A stretch of 64,000 nt of DNA from an uncultured Opitutia bacterium (GCA_903902745.1 CAIUWA010000015.1:1-64000), one strand, 5' to 3'. Counted from the first letter of the stretch, positions 19,087 through 28,285 are shown. Notes: generated by a model not told the origin, from the letters alone. Numbers and translations are program-made.

Positions 19087-19710
19087 ATGAAAAAGCTTAT
19101 CTTGGTTTATCTCGCGGTCGTTGGCTGCGCCCTGGCGGCGACCCGCACGGAAAAGGTCCGCAACGACCGAGTCATCGCCTACGAGGAGACCCTCGCACCG
19201 GCGGAAACCGAATCCTCGACGGAAGGCCTGCCGAACGTGACGGTGTTTCTTACCGGCGGCACGGTGACAGGCATCGCCGATGATGGCAGAACCACCACGA
19301 CGGTGGTGAAACGTGGAGATGTAATCTTCCGCGGGGCCAAGGCGGGCCCGCTCCGCGACACCGGAACGGCCGAAATGCGTTTTGTCCGGGTCGAGTTTCG
19401 TGGCAAGGCCTCGACCGAGACCTGGGGGACCGCCGGGTTCGCCCCGGATTACCGGATGCTGGTCGAGAACGGCTATGTCCGCACCTACAACATCCAGATT
19501 GCCGCGGGTCACAGCGAGCCGCAGCACACGCACCACGAACGCGTGGTGGTTGCCCTGTCGGGAGCGGATTTGCGCCACGTGCTGCCCGACGGGCACCAGG
19601 AGGATTCCAGCCTCAAGACCGGCGAGGTCCTCTGGCGGCTGGGGCAGACCCATGTCGGGAAAAACATCGGCCAGACCGATCTCTGGGTGATCGCCATCGA
19701 ACCGAAGTGA
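19087..19710 (+). CDS. Secreted cupin-domain protein
   Basis: A 207-aa protein with a Sec signal peptide (MKKLILVYLAVVGCALA, cleavage near residue 17). Two beta-rich cupin-like halves are visible. The second contains HSEPQHTHHERVVVALSG, a His cluster that could bind metal, followed by LPDGHQEDSSLKTGEVLW, which fits the second cupin motif. The function is unknown. It ends 16 bp before the lactate permease gene and is probably cotranscribed with it. Confidence 0.7.
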   Translation: MKKLILVYLAVVGCALAATRTEKVRNDRVIAYEETLAPAETESSTEGLPNVTVFLTGGTVTGIADDGRTTTTVVKRGDVIFRGAKAGPLRDTGTAEMRFVRVEFRGKASTETWGTAGFAPDYRMLVENGYVRTYNIQIAAGHSEPQHTHHERVVVALSGADLRHVLPDGHQEDSSLKTGEVLWRLGQTHVGKNIGQTDLWVIAIEPK

Positions 19711-19726
19711 GGGTGGGGGATACCTG

Positions 19727-21343
19727 ATGTGGCAGCATAATTACGCGCCGGTGGCCCAGAGCATTGGCTGGTCGGCCCTGTGTGCGGCGGTGCCGATGTT
19801 CGTGCTCCTGTATCTGCTGGCGATCCGGCGCAAGCCGGCCTGGTTCGCGGCCCTCGTGAGCCTGGGGGTGGCGCTCTTGCTCGCAGGGCTGGTTTATCAC
19901 ATGCCGCCCGCCCTGATTTTTTCATCCGTGCTCTACGGCATGGCGTTCGGCCTCCTCCCCATCGGTTGGATCACGTTCAACGCGATCCTGCTCTACCGGC
20001 TGACCCTCGAGACCGGCCAGTTCGAGGTGATCAAGGATTCCGTGGCCCGGCTGACCGGCGACTGCCGGCTGCAGGCCCTGCTGATTGCCTTCGCGTTCGG
20101 CGCCTTCATCGAGGGCGCCGCCGGGTCGGGCGTGCCCGTGGCGGTCTGCGCGGCGATGCTCACGGGCATGGGCTTCAACCGGCTGAAGGCCGCCGGAATC
20201 TGCCTCTTGGCGAACACCTCGCCGGTGGCGTTTGGCGGGATCGGCCTGCCGATCATCACCCTCGCTAAAACCACGGACCTTCCGCTGTTGAGCCTCAGTG
20301 CAACCGCGGGGCGCATCTGCGCACCGCTCTCGGTCTGCGTCCCCGCCTACATGGTGGTGCTGATTTCCGGCTGGAAAGGATTGCGCGGCGTGCTGCCCGC
20401 CGTGCTGGTCTGTGGACTGACCTTCGCGACGGTGCAGGTGACGGTGTCCAATCTCATTGGGCCGGAGCTGACCGACATTCTCTCGGCGATTGCGACGCTC
20501 CTCGCCCTGGTCCTGTTCATCCGCATCTGGCAGCCGAAGGACGGACTGGGCGCTCATGAAGGGGCTGCCGCCCCCTTGGTTTCGGCCGGCCCGGGCTTGC
20601 CCGCGGTGGCCCGCGCGTGGCTGCCCTATGTGTTGCTGGCCGGCTGCGTCCTGTGCTGGGGCATGCCGGCTGTGAAGACGCAATTGCTGCGGTCCAGCAT
20701 CATTTTCCCCTGGCCGGCCCTTCACGGCCTGATCATGCGTCTGCCGCCGGCGGTGCCTGTGGCCGCCACTTACGATGCGAAGTACAGCCTCGACTGGCTC
20801 GCCAGCCCGGGGACGGCCTGCCTCATCGCCAGTGTGCTGGCCGCGGCCTTCGCCGGGCTTTCGCCCCGCCGGTTCATCGCGGTGTTTTTCGGCACGCTCC
20901 GCCAGATGGCCCTGCCGCTGGTGGCCATCGCCTCGGTCCTTGGTCTGGCGTTCCTCATGAATTATTGCGGCGCGACCTCCACGCTGGGGCTGGCCTTCGC
21001 GGCCACGGGTGTCTTCTACCCGTTCTTCAGTGCCGTGCTCGGCTGGGTGGGCGTGTTCCTGACCGGCTCGGATGCCTCGAGCAACGCCCTGTTCGGCAAC
21101 ATGCAGGCGACGGCCGCCCGCTCCCTCGGGCTGAATCCGGTGCTCACCGCCGCGGCCAATTCCACGGGTGGCGTGATGGGCAAGATGATCAGTGTCCAGA
21201 GCCTCGCCGTCGCGGCCGCCGCGACCGGGGCGCAGGAGGCCCAGCTGTTCCGATTCACCTTCTGGCACAGCGTCCTGCTCGTCAGCCTGATCGGCGGCGT
21301 GGTCACGCTCTATGCTTACGTGATTCCGTGGATGGTCGCCTGA
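19727..21343 (+). CDS. L-lactate permease family transporter
   Basis: A 538-aa multi-spanning inner-membrane protein of the LctP/LldP family, transporting lactate (and glycolate in some members) with protons. Family motifs include AFAFGAFIEGAAGSGVPVA, ANTSPVAFGGIG, LTGSDASSNALFG and NSTGGVMGKMIS. About 13 hydrophobic segments are visible. A lactate transporter fits the lactate-type end product predicted for the rhamnose/microcompartment genes and the glycolate/lactate oxidase genes at 56-60 kb. It follows the cupin gene closely. Confidence 0.93.
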   Translation: MWQHNYAPVAQSIGWSALCAAVPMFVLLYLLAIRRKPAWFAALVSLGVALLLAGLVYHMPPALIFSSVLYGMAFGLLPIGWITFNAILLYRLTLETGQFEVIKDSVARLTGDCRLQALLIAFAFGAFIEGAAGSGVPVAVCAAMLTGMGFNRLKAAGICLLANTSPVAFGGIGLPIITLAKTTDLPLLSLSATAGRICAPLSVCVPAYMVVLISGWKGLRGVLPAVLVCGLTFATVQVTVSNLIGPELTDILSAIATLLALVLFIRIWQPKDGLGAHEGAAAPLVSAGPGLPAVARAWLPYVLLAGCVLCWGMPAVKTQLLRSSIIFPWPALHGLIMRLPPAVPVAATYDAKYSLDWLASPGTACLIASVLAAAFAGLSPRRFIAVFFGTLRQMALPLVAIASVLGLAFLMNYCGATSTLGLAFAATGVFYPFFSAVLGWVGVFLTGSDASSNALFGNMQATAARSLGLNPVLTAAANSTGGVMGKMISVQSLAVAAAATGAQEAQLFRFTFWHSVLLVSLIGGVVTLYAYVIPWMVA

Positions 21344-21348
21344 GAAAA

Positions 21349-21466
21349 GGCGGAAGGAAGAAGGCAGAATTAAAAAGGTCAGGCCTCGGGGCCATTCGCG
21401 CCAAGGCGCAGGGGTGAATCGCAGGTTCCTGATTCTTACTTCTTAATTCATCCTTCCTTGTCCGCC
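21349..21466. repeat. Hairpin element, 'GGAAGAAGG' vocabulary
   Basis: The left arm begins GGCGGAAGGAAGAAGGCAGA (21349-21383). The right arm (21428-21466) ends TCATCCTTCCTTGTCCGCC. A short GGCCTCGGGGCC stem lies inside, so two hairpins are nested. Confidence 0.75.
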
Positions 21467-21543
21467 ATAGCTCGCAGAGCGACGGCGGATTGCTTCCCAA
21501 GGCGGGAACCGCGCGACGGTTCATCGGTCGGCGGGGTGGGCTG

Positions 21544-21672
21544 ATGAAAACGAAAATCACGCTTATCGCCGTGCTGACCGCCTTCATGCCTGGATCCCTC
21601 CTTGCGGGGTGCGGCGTTCTGCCGGCGCCGCCCACTCCTCCCGGATGGCCGGCACTCCCCGCGCCACTGTAA
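21544..21672 (+). CDS. Small putative lipoprotein
   Basis: A 42-aa frame, MKTKITLIAVLTAFMPGSLL followed by AGC, resembling a lipobox, then a Pro-rich tail (VLPAPPTPPGWPALPAPL). The hydrophobic N-terminus and the cysteine after LLAG suggest lipidation. There is no homologue I recognise. It lies between two repeat elements and has a purine-rich GGGGTGGG 5' of the ATG. It could be a chance frame. Confidence 0.45.
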   Translation: MKTKITLIAVLTAFMPGSLLAGCGVLPAPPTPPGWPALPAPL

Positions 21673-21680
21673 CTTTGCAT

Positions 21681-21776
21681 AAGAAGGCAGCAGGATGAAG
21701 TAGGAGGGAAGCAGCCAGGGGCCGCGAACCTGCCGGACTTCCTTGTTCTTCCTTCTTACTTCATCCTTCTTTCTTC
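21681..21776. repeat. Hairpin element, 'GAAGAAGGATGAAG' vocabulary
   Basis: The left arm is AAGAAGGCAGCAGGATGAAG and following words; the right arm contains CTTCTTACTTCATCCTTC. It ends 2 bp before the start codon of the next gene, so the RNA hairpin could touch that ribosome-binding site. Confidence 0.75.
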
Positions 21777-21778
21777 CG

Positions 21779-22366
21779 ATGATCTATCTCGGGGTGTTTC
21801 TGGCCTCACTGGGGATCGACCTTATCCCGATCTTCAGTCCGCCCGTCTGGACGATGATGGTCTTCATGCTGGTGAAATTCGATTTGAATCCCTGGCTGGT
21901 CCTCGCCGTCGGCGTGCCCGGCTCGGTGCTGGGACGTTATGGGCTCAGCCTCTACAGCCGCAAATTTTTCAGCAAGGTCCTCAAGCCGGAAAAGAGCGAA
22001 GAGATGGAATTTGTGGGGAAAAAACTGAATGGCAGCCTCTGGCGGGCGTGGCCCTTTGTCCTCTTGTATTCCCTGCTTCCCCTCTCGACCACGGCGCTCT
22101 TCTCCGCGGCCGGCGTTGCCCGGATCAAGCCCTTCCAGATCCTGCCGCCTTTCTTTGTCGGCAAGTTCATCAGCGACGCGGCCATGCTCTTCACCGGCCA
22201 GATGGCCATCCGCAATTCCGCTGATTTCGTGACCGGCGTTTTCTCCTGGAAGGGCATTGCCACCGCCGGAGTCGGGCTGGTTCTCCTGGCCGCCTTCCTC
22301 TTTCTCGACTGGCGGACGCTCCTGATGAAAAAGAAATTCCGCCTGAACTTTCGTATTTGGAAGTGA
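21779..22366 (+). CDS. Integral membrane protein (VTT/DedA-like)
   Basis: A 195-aa inner-membrane protein with about five hydrophobic segments. The arrangement is reminiscent of VTT/SNARE-associated (DedA) proteins, including the [19 protein letters not shown] loop and a [17 protein letters not shown] segment. The assignment is tentative. ATG 21779 is chosen because the upstream codons are repeat DNA. No specific partner is evident. Confidence 0.65.
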   Translation: MIYLGVFLASLGIDLIPIFSPPVWTMMVFMLVKFDLNPWLVLAVGVPGSVLGRYGLSLYSRKFFSKVLKPEKSEEMEFVGKKLNGSLWRAWPFVLLYSLLPLSTTALFSAAGVARIKPFQILPPFFVGKFISDAAMLFTGQMAIRNSADFVTGVFSWKGIATAGVGLVLLAAFLFLDWRTLLMKKKFRLNFRIWK

Positions 22367-22442
22367 GCTCCGGGGCGTATTGCCCTTCCTCCCGTTTCAC
22401 GCTGGGAACTGTCTCAGGGAATGCGAGTCAGCGGCTTTTCTA

Positions 22443-23768
22443 ATGATAAACGACGCCCTTGGGTTCACCCGGTTCAGTGCGGTGTGTCTGCTGCTGGTAT
22501 TGACCGCCCGGGGAGGCGCCGGGCAGCCGTCACCCATGGCGGGCTATGGTCCTGACCCGGTCTTGCCGGCGCCGCATCACGGGCTCCTGCCCACCGTCAA
22601 GATTGCGCCGGCGGTCGGGTGGAAAAACGGCGCCCTGCCGTCCCCGGCGGTGGGCCTGAAGGTGAGCGCATTCGCCACCGGCCTCGACCACCCGCGGTGG
22701 CTGTACGTGCTGCCGAATGGCGATGTGCTGGTCGCCGAGACCAACGCGCCGCCCAAACCGGAGGATGGCAAGGGCCTCAAGGGCTGGATCATGAAAAAAG
22801 AAATGACGCGCGCGGGCGCGGCCGCACCCACGGCGAACCGGATTACCTTGCTGCGCGACGCGGATGGCGACGGCGTAGCGGAAGTCCACACGGTCCTGCT
22901 GCAGGGATTGAACTCCCCCTTCGGCATGGCGCTGGTCGGCCACGATCTTTATGTGGCAAATTCCGATGCCATCCTGCGGTTTCCCTACGCCGGTGGCGAA
23001 ACCCGGATCACGCAGCCGGGCGTCAAGGTCATCGACCTCCCGGCCGGGCCGATCAATCACCATTGGACCAAGAACATCATCGCGAGTCCCGATGGCGCGC
23101 GGCTTTACGCCACCGTGGGTTCGAACAGCAACGTGGGCGAAAACGGGCTGAACCAGGAGACGGAACGCGCCCTGATCCTGGAGATCGACCGGACCACGGG
23201 GAATTCACGCGTCTTCGCGTTCGGCCTGCGCAATCCGGTCGGTCTGGCCTGGCAGCCGCAGAGCAAGGCCCTGTGGGTGGTGGTCAACGAGCGCGACGAA
23301 CTGGGCAACGACCTCGTTCCGGATTACCTGACCGCGGTGCAGGACGGCGCCTTTTATGGATGGCCCTTCAGTTATTTCTGCCAGCACGTCGACACTCGCG
23401 TGAAGGAGCCGCATCCCGAGCTGGTGGCACGGGCCATCGCACCGGATTACGCGCTGGGCGGACACACCGCTTCGCTCGGCTTGGTTTTTTACGAGGGGAA
23501 TCTCCTTCCTCCGCATTACGCGGGCGGCGCCTTTGTCGGCCAGCATGGCTCCTGGAATCGGAACCCGCCGAGTGGCTACAAGGTGGTCTTCGTCCCCTTT
23601 GCCGCCGGCCGGCCGGCTGGCCTGCCGGAGGATGTGCTCACGGGCTTCCTTGATGCCAAGGGCAACGCACAGGGCCGGCCGGTCGGCGTGGCGGTTGACC
23701 GCGCGGGAGCCCTGCTGGTCGCGGACGATGTAGGCAATGTCATCTGGCGGGTGACGCCCGCGCCCTAA
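22443..23768 (+). CDS. Secreted sorbosone/glucose dehydrogenase-type beta-propeller protein
   Basis: A 441-aa protein with an N-terminal signal sequence (hydrophobic stretch [17 protein letters not shown]). The beta-propeller matches the L-sorbosone/soluble aldose dehydrogenase family, usually PQQ-dependent. Visible landmarks are [57 protein letters not shown] and [17 protein letters not shown]. It would oxidise a sugar in the periplasm. It lies just upstream of an FMN_bind and an RnfD/NqrB-like gene that could receive the electrons. ATG 22443 is preferred over an upstream in-frame codon. Confidence 0.85.
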   Translation: MINDALGFTRFSAVCLLLVLTARGGAGQPSPMAGYGPDPVLPAPHHGLLPTVKIAPAVGWKNGALPSPAVGLKVSAFATGLDHPRWLYVLPNGDVLVAETNAPPKPEDGKGLKGWIMKKEMTRAGAAAPTANRITLLRDADGDGVAEVHTVLLQGLNSPFGMALVGHDLYVANSDAILRFPYAGGETRITQPGVKVIDLPAGPINHHWTKNIIASPDGARLYATVGSNSNVGENGLNQETERALILEIDRTTGNSRVFAFGLRNPVGLAWQPQSKALWVVVNERDELGNDLVPDYLTAVQDGAFYGWPFSYFCQHVDTRVKEPHPELVARAIAPDYALGGHTASLGLVFYEGNLLPPHYAGGAFVGQHGSWNRNPPSGYKVVFVPFAAGRPAGLPEDVLTGFLDAKGNAQGRPVGVAVDRAGALLVADDVGNVIWRVTPAP

Positions 23769-23871
23769 ACCGCGGGCCCCCGGAGGAAAATCTGACGGAA
23801 GGTCCGGAACCGGCTGCAACTACCGGCCGGTTGCTCCGTCATTATCCTCAGGCGGGCAGGTCAATTGGCTT

Positions 23872-24699
23872 GTGCCGCGGCTCGCTCCCGACAACGGCTT
23901 TTCTCCTGCCCCTCACGTGAACCCCCACGCCCACCCCGACAATTCCCCTGGTGCCGCCCAATCCGCGAAACCTCCCGGCCTGGGAGGTTCGCGCACATGG
24001 CTGGTGATCGGTTCGGTTGCCGTGATCGCTTTTTATACCGCGGGATTTCTGCGCACTGCCTCCGCCGCCCACCGGCTCACGGCGGATGAGCGCCACCGGC
24101 CTGCGGTCTCGGCGAGCCCGACTACCCGGTCGGCGGAGGTTGCCCCCTCGGTGTCGCCCTCGGCTCCGCCGGCATCGGCGGCGACCGGATCCGCTCAACC
24201 TGCCAAGGTGGTCCCGACAGTTCCACCCGTCGCCGTGGCGCCGGCGGTTGTGACCGCCCTGCCGGTTGCGCCCGTTCCCGTGGCCGCCGCCGTTTCCCTG
24301 CCGGCTCCGGTTGTTTCCGCCCCGGCGGCTGCGCTGCCCGCCCCGGTCGAGACGCCGGCTACGCCGCCCGCTCCCGCAGCTCCCGTGCCGGTCGCCGACG
24401 TAATGAAGGCCGTAGTGGCCTCGGTCGCCGAGAAGCCCAAGTACAAGGACGGAATCTTCTACGGCTGGGGCTCATGCCGCCATGGCGACCTGCAGGCGTC
24501 CATCGCGATCAAGGACGGCCGGATCATCGCCGCCGCGATTTCCGAATGCCACACCCGCTACTCGCAAAATGTGATCGCCATGCTCCCCGCCCAGGTGGTG
24601 GCGCGCCAGAGTGCCGATGTCGATTCGGTCGCGGGTGCGACGCAGAGTGCGGACGCATTTTATTATGCGGTGAGCGAAGCCTTGAAAGAGGCCAAGTGA
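23872..24699 (+). CDS. Membrane-anchored FMN-binding domain protein
   Basis: A 275-aa protein. One transmembrane segment (WLVIGSVAVIAFYTAGFL, about 43-60) is followed by a long Pro/Ala/Val-rich linker (about 80-175) and a C-terminal FMN_bind domain (about 185-275). That domain has KDGRIIAAAISEC and VDSVAGATQSADAFYYAV, where the S/G-A-T motif is the likely site of covalent flavin attachment by ApbE. The domain should face the periplasm. The next gene is an RnfD/NqrB-like protein 27 bp downstream. The start is uncertain; a GTG near 23918 is possible. Confidence 0.8.
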   Translation: MPRLAPDNGFSPAPHVNPHAHPDNSPGAAQSAKPPGLGGSRTWLVIGSVAVIAFYTAGFLRTASAAHRLTADERHRPAVSASPTTRSAEVAPSVSPSAPPASAATGSAQPAKVVPTVPPVAVAPAVVTALPVAPVPVAAAVSLPAPVVSAPAAALPAPVETPATPPAPAAPVPVADVMKAVVASVAEKPKYKDGIFYGWGSCRHGDLQASIAIKDGRIIAAAISECHTRYSQNVIAMLPAQVVARQSADVDSVAGATQSADAFYYAVSEALKEAK

Positions 24700-24726
24700 G
24701 CAATCCTGCGATGCCCGGAATGCGCC

Positions 24727-25584
24727 ATGGGTGACGCCGCCACGATGACAATGCCGGCGTCCCGCAGCGGGCTCGGACGCTTTTTTCGGAAGCCGAAGGG
24801 ACTGCTCATCCTCGTGCTCGCGCTTTTGGTGCTGATCGCAGCGCTCGGCAGCGGCCTGAGGCTCGTGCTGCCGGACCTGGCCGCCGCCATGATCGCGGCG
24901 GCGGTGGTCGACGGGTTGCTGATGCGCTACATGGACGGCCACTGGAGTTTCCCCAGTGGCGGCCTGCTCACCGGGATGATCGTGGCGATGATCCTGAGCC
25001 CGCTGGAACCGTGGCACGTGCCCGCGGTGACCGCCGTGGTCGGGGTGGTGAGCAAGCATGTCTTCCGGACGCACACGGCGAACATCTTCAACCCCGCGGC
25101 GATGGCGCTCGTCGCCACCTTCCCGGTGTTCGGGCCGGCGCAGGACTGGTGGGGCGCGCTGCCGGAGATCACGCCCTGGGCGCTCGTGGTGCTGGGCGGG
25201 ACCGGCGTGTTCATCACCAACCGGGTGCACAAGCTGCCGGCACTGCTCGCGTTTCTCGGCGGTTATTACCTGCTGTTCACCGCCACCGCCTTCCTCGGGG
25301 ATCCCGCGCGGGTCGCCGAGATTTACCGGGCGCCCGACCTGCATGCGGCGCTGTTCTTCGGCTTCTTCATGGTGACGGATCCCCCGACCGCGCCGCCGCG
25401 CGCGCGCGACCAGGTGGTGTTCGGCCTGATCACCGCGGTGGCGGGCTACGCGGTCTTCGAACTCGTCGGGGCCGCCTACTTCCTGCTCGCGGGCCTGCTG
25501 GTGGCGAATGTCTGGGAGGCCGTGCGCCGCGTGCGGGTCCGCGCTCGTCGCGAAAAAGGGGGCCGGATCCTCGATCCGGTTTGA
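24727..25584 (+). CDS. NqrB/RnfD/RnfE-family membrane protein
   Basis: A 285-aa multi-spanning protein with about seven hydrophobic segments. SFPSGGLLTGMIVAMIL, HTANIFNPAAMALV and FFMVTDPPTAPP match the NQR2_RnfD_RnfE family, where such proteins carry flavin and move electrons across the membrane. With the preceding FMN_bind gene it forms a compact two-gene redox unit without the rest of an Rnf or Nqr operon. Electron donors may be quinol or the adjacent sugar dehydrogenase. Confidence 0.82.
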   Translation: MGDAATMTMPASRSGLGRFFRKPKGLLILVLALLVLIAALGSGLRLVLPDLAAAMIAAAVVDGLLMRYMDGHWSFPSGGLLTGMIVAMILSPLEPWHVPAVTAVVGVVSKHVFRTHTANIFNPAAMALVATFPVFGPAQDWWGALPEITPWALVVLGGTGVFITNRVHKLPALLAFLGGYYLLFTATAFLGDPARVAEIYRAPDLHAALFFGFFMVTDPPTAPPRARDQVVFGLITAVAGYAVFELVGAAYFLLAGLLVANVWEAVRRVRVRARREKGGRILDPV

Positions 25585-25733
25585 GTCTCAAAGGAACGAA
25601 GACCCGAAGTTCGTTCCTCCGGGAGGGCGTGAGTCATTCCTCACGGAACCGAGGGCGGTGGGCTCGGTCGGTTCCATCGGGCGGTGCGGGAAATTTTTCT
25701 TCATCCCCATCAACCGCCTCGCCGATTCCTCAT

Positions 25734-26141
25734 ATGAAAACGAATTTACCCACGCATGAAGCCTTGTCCCAGCGCGCCAGGGAACTCTGGCAGGCCCGGG
25801 GCCGACCGGTCGGGTGCGACAAAGAGATCTGGCTCGAAGCCGAGCAGCAAATGCTCACGGCCACGGTCCCCACTCAGAATGCGCCCTCGGCCACGCACGG
25901 CCGGGGCAACGGCAACTCGCAAAGCAGCGCGACGGCCGCCGATCCCAAGGCCGCCGACCTGGCGCCGGGGCATTCGTCCGTCCAGGCCGCGCCCGGGCCC
26001 AGCCCCGACGACGCCTCCGCGAGGGCACTCCAGCAGAAAAATGCAGCCCGCGCCCCGCAGTTGCCAGACGCAAGGTCCGCCCATCCGCCGACACCGCCGC
26101 AGTCGGGCAAGCCGATTTGGGACAAGCCCCATTCCAAGTAG
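25734..26141 (+). CDS. DUF2934-domain protein 1
   Basis: A 135-aa protein whose N-terminus (THEALSQRARELWQARGRP, then CDKEIWLEAEQQML, residues 7-40) is a DUF2934 domain, a short helical motif of unknown function. The rest is Ala/Pro/Ser-rich and probably disordered, ending in PIWDKPHSK. It begins with MKTNLPTHE, like the next gene (MKTARPTHD), indicating a tandem duplication. Confidence 0.75.
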   Translation: MKTNLPTHEALSQRARELWQARGRPVGCDKEIWLEAEQQMLTATVPTQNAPSATHGRGNGNSQSSATAADPKAADLAPGHSSVQAAPGPSPDDASARALQQKNAARAPQLPDARSAHPPTPPQSGKPIWDKPHSK

Positions 26142-26208
26142 CAGGAAAAACCAGGTGAGGACGCCCGGGGCTAGGCCTTCGATCAGCGATCCTCCAACTC
26201 CATCCCTC

Positions 26209-26514
26209 ATGAAAACCGCTCGGCCGACTCACGACCAAATCGCACAACGTGCCCATTCTATCTGGCGGGACTGGAATTGTCCGCCGGGGCGTGATGAGGA
26301 AATCTGGCTCGCCGCCGAACGACAGCTTTCCCTCGGCAAATCCGGAGCGACCTCCGATCCGGCGCCTCGCAGCCCGAATGGGCCGGTCACGCAGGCAGAT
26401 CGCATCCAGGCGGAGACCGCCGCCGAGAGCGCGGTCGAGTATCTCATTTCCCCGGCCGTCTCCGAGGCGGAGGCCGTGAAGGCCGCGCTGCAAAACAAGC
26501 CGCCCGGCGGCTGA
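26209..26514 (+). CDS. DUF2934-domain protein 2
   Basis: A 101-aa protein. A DUF2934 motif (THDQIAQRAHSIWRDWNCP, then RDEEIWLAAERQL) is at residues 7-40, followed by a variable polar tail with an Ala-rich helix near the C-terminus. It lies 67 bp after the first DUF2934 gene and is similar at its N-terminus, while the tails differ. Confidence 0.75.
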   Translation: MKTARPTHDQIAQRAHSIWRDWNCPPGRDEEIWLAAERQLSLGKSGATSDPAPRSPNGPVTQADRIQAETAAESAVEYLISPAVSEAEAVKAALQNKPPGG

Positions 26515-26705
26515 ATTTAAAAATCGGGTGGTCCGGGATCAACGATGCAGCCGGATCCGGGTGCGATGCCGGTTGACGTTGGCGCGAATCGCGCAGCAAG
26601 TGTTCCTCCGGGGATTCCAAAACCAATCAAAGCGGCAGGATGAAAACGTCCTGACCGGAGTTTTCCCGGCGGTCTCACGACTGACAACCCAGAGAAACAT
26701 TACAC

Positions 26706-26807
26706 ATGGCTAAATCACAAAATTCCAAGAAGCAGACCAAGAAACTGGCGAAGAAATCCCCGGCGCAGAAGCGCCTCGCGAAGCGCGCCAAGAAAAGCGG
26801 GAAGTAA
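26706..26807 (+). CDS. 33-aa Lys/Arg-rich peptide
   Basis: The frame opens MAKSQNSKKQTKKLAKK and ends RAKKSGK. It contains 12 Lys and 2 Arg in 33 residues and no acidic residue. Codon use is clean and a rho-independent terminator follows 40 bp downstream, which supports a real gene. Such peptides could bind nucleic acid or the ribosome. It lies among small stress-type genes and resembles no characterised protein that I recognise. Confidence 0.6.
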   Translation: MAKSQNSKKQTKKLAKKSPAQKRLAKRAKKSGK

Positions 26808-26821
26808 TTTCCCGCCAGACC

Positions 26822-26875
26822 GGCCGGAACTTCCGGCCCTTCATTTCAGCACAGCCTCACTCGCTGTGCTTTTTT
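26822..26875 (+). terminator. Rho-independent terminator after the Lys-rich peptide gene
   Basis: Stem AGCACAG/CTGTGCT (26848-26854 and 26864-26870) is followed directly by TTTTT, a classical terminator. A second stem, GGCCGGAA/TTCCGGCC (26822-26838), lies just upstream. Confidence 0.8.
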
Positions 26876-27057
26876 GTCGGTGCAAATGGCGGAACGGTTG
26901 CCGGGATCGCCGGTGGGAGCGGTTTTACGCCGCGACGCTGGAGCCTCTTGGTCTGAACCATGACGGCATAAAGCCGCCCCTACAGGTCAAGCTGAAGGTG
27001 AGCGGCGTTGCGCCGAAGACGGGCCTGCCATGCCGAAGCCCGCAGGGCGAAGGCAGG

Positions 27058-27213
27058 TCAGCTCTTCGTGCGCCAGCCACCCATCAGGAAAATGATGAGA
27101 CAGACCAGCAAAACCAAGCCGAGGCCGCCGCCACCATAAGCCGGGCCACCGAGATAAAAGCCGCCGCCGCCGAACAGGAGAATCAAGACAATGATGAGGA
27201 TGAGTGGGTTCAT
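27058..27213 (-). CDS. DUF3309-like small membrane protein 1
   Basis: A 51-aa protein with two hydrophobic segments, NPLILIIVLILLF and LGLVLLVCLIIFLMGG, separated by a Gly-rich turn (GGGGFYLGGPAYGGGG). It resembles DUF3309 proteins. It is closely similar along its length to the protein at 31094-31252. ATG 27213 gives MNPLILIIV; a longer frame upstream is less likely. Confidence 0.75.
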   Translation of the reverse strand: MNPLILIIVLILLFGGGGFYLGGPAYGGGGLGLVLLVCLIIFLMGGWRTKS

Positions 27214-27271
27214 GGCTGCAGGATAGCAGACTGCCTTCATCGCTCCTATGGGGCGTTCACCTTCCGGGGGA

Positions 27272-27304
27272 AGTAAGAAGGAAGAAAGATGAAGAAAGCA
27301 AAGT
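27272..27304. repeat. Single arm of 'GAAGTAAGAAGGAAG' word repeat
   Basis: GGAAGTAAGAAGGAAGAAAG and following words are purine-rich copies of the vocabulary at 21681-21776 and 38190-38386. No opposite arm is evident. Confidence 0.5.
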
Positions 27305-27373
27305 CCCTGACTCTCGCTTGCGGCCTCGGCTGTCTACCTCTTGCCGGCCTTGAGCTTTGGCGCAGGAGGGCGG

Positions 27374-28285
27374 CTACGGGTTAAAGTATTCCTCCGGCTT
27401 TGCTTCCGCGCGCCGCTGATAACGGTGCCAGACGAAGGGTGCCCGGAGCTGGCCGGCAAAGGTGGCGGGCATGGCTTCCGCGATGCCGATGCGCACCGGC
27501 GGACGCCGGGCTTCGTCAAAAAATGTCCCGTACAGCAGGTCGAACACCATGAGGTTTTCGCCATAGTTGCTGTTGCCCTCGCGCAGGTCGGTGGAGTGGT
27601 GCCAGCGATGCAGGCCGGGCGTGTTGAAGACATAGTTCAACAGGCCGAAGCGCATCTCCACGTTGCAGTGGGTCAGCATGCCGATGTAGGCGGTGATGCC
27701 GCTGATCCAGACGAAGACGGCGCCGGGCGCGCCGGCGGCGAACACCAGGGGCAGGCCGAGGACGATGCTCTTGAAGGTGTCGACAAAGTGGAACCGCCCG
27801 GTGTTGAAAAACCACAGCCGCGTGGAGCTGTGGTGCACCGCATGGAACCGCCAGAGCCACGGCCATTCGTGTCCGAGCCGGTGCGCCCAGTACAATCCGA
27901 ACTCGGCGATCAGGAGTCCCAGCGCGACCTGCGCAGCCATGGGCCAGTGCCCCGGCCAGAAACCGCCCGCAGCGCGCTCGCCGATCGCGAGGTGGATGCC
28001 GAAGGTGGCGCCGCCGACCACCGCCAGCTGCACGAGGCCTTTGGTCAGCACGGTGTGCAGGAGGTCGGGCCAGAATTGGCCATCACTCTCCAGCCACTGC
28101 GGCTCGTGCGGGAAGCGGCGTTCAAGCACGAAGAGGGTCACCGCCAAAGCCGCATAGCCCAGATTGAAAAAGAGCGGGCCGTGGCCTCGCGCCATGCCCA
28201 CCGCCTGGCACGAGACGCACAGCACCAGCAACAACGGCCACCAGATGCAGGGCAGGATTTTTCCGAGAGTGGGGGACGAACTCAT
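27374..28285 (-). CDS. Sterol desaturase / fatty acid hydroxylase superfamily protein
   Basis: A 303-aa integral membrane di-iron oxygenase. Four or more hydrophobic segments frame the His-rich motifs HRLGHE, FHAVHHSS and HRWHHS; the spacing is that of the FA_hydroxylase family. A further His lies near ITAYIGMLTHCN. The substrate is unknown; it might be a hopanoid, carotenoid or fatty acid. ATG 28285 gives MSSSPTLGKILP before the first hydrophobic segment; a longer open frame runs into a repeat. Confidence 0.88.
   Translation of the reverse strand: MSSSPTLGKILPCIWWPLLLVLCVSCQAVGMARGHGPLFFNLGYAALAVTLFVLERRFPHEPQWLESDGQFWPDLLHTVLTKGLVQLAVVGGATFGIHLAIGERAAGGFWPGHWPMAAQVALGLLIAEFGLYWAHRLGHEWPWLWRFHAVHHSSTRLWFFNTGRFHFVDTFKSIVLGLPLVFAAGAPGAVFVWISGITAYIGMLTHCNVEMRFGLLNYVFNTPGLHRWHHSTDLREGNSNYGENLMVFDLLYGTFFDEARRPPVRIGIAEAMPATFAGQLRAPFVWHRYQRRAEAKPEEYFNP

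Noticed and set aside
24727-25584. Part of a complete Rnf or Nqr complex
   Set aside because: Only an FMN_bind and an RnfD/NqrB-like gene are present; no RnfA/B/C/E or NqrA/F genes are near.
26866-27276. 136-codon plus-strand frame
   Set aside because: It overlaps the DUF3309-like gene on the other strand, starts inside a terminator region and shows no motif.
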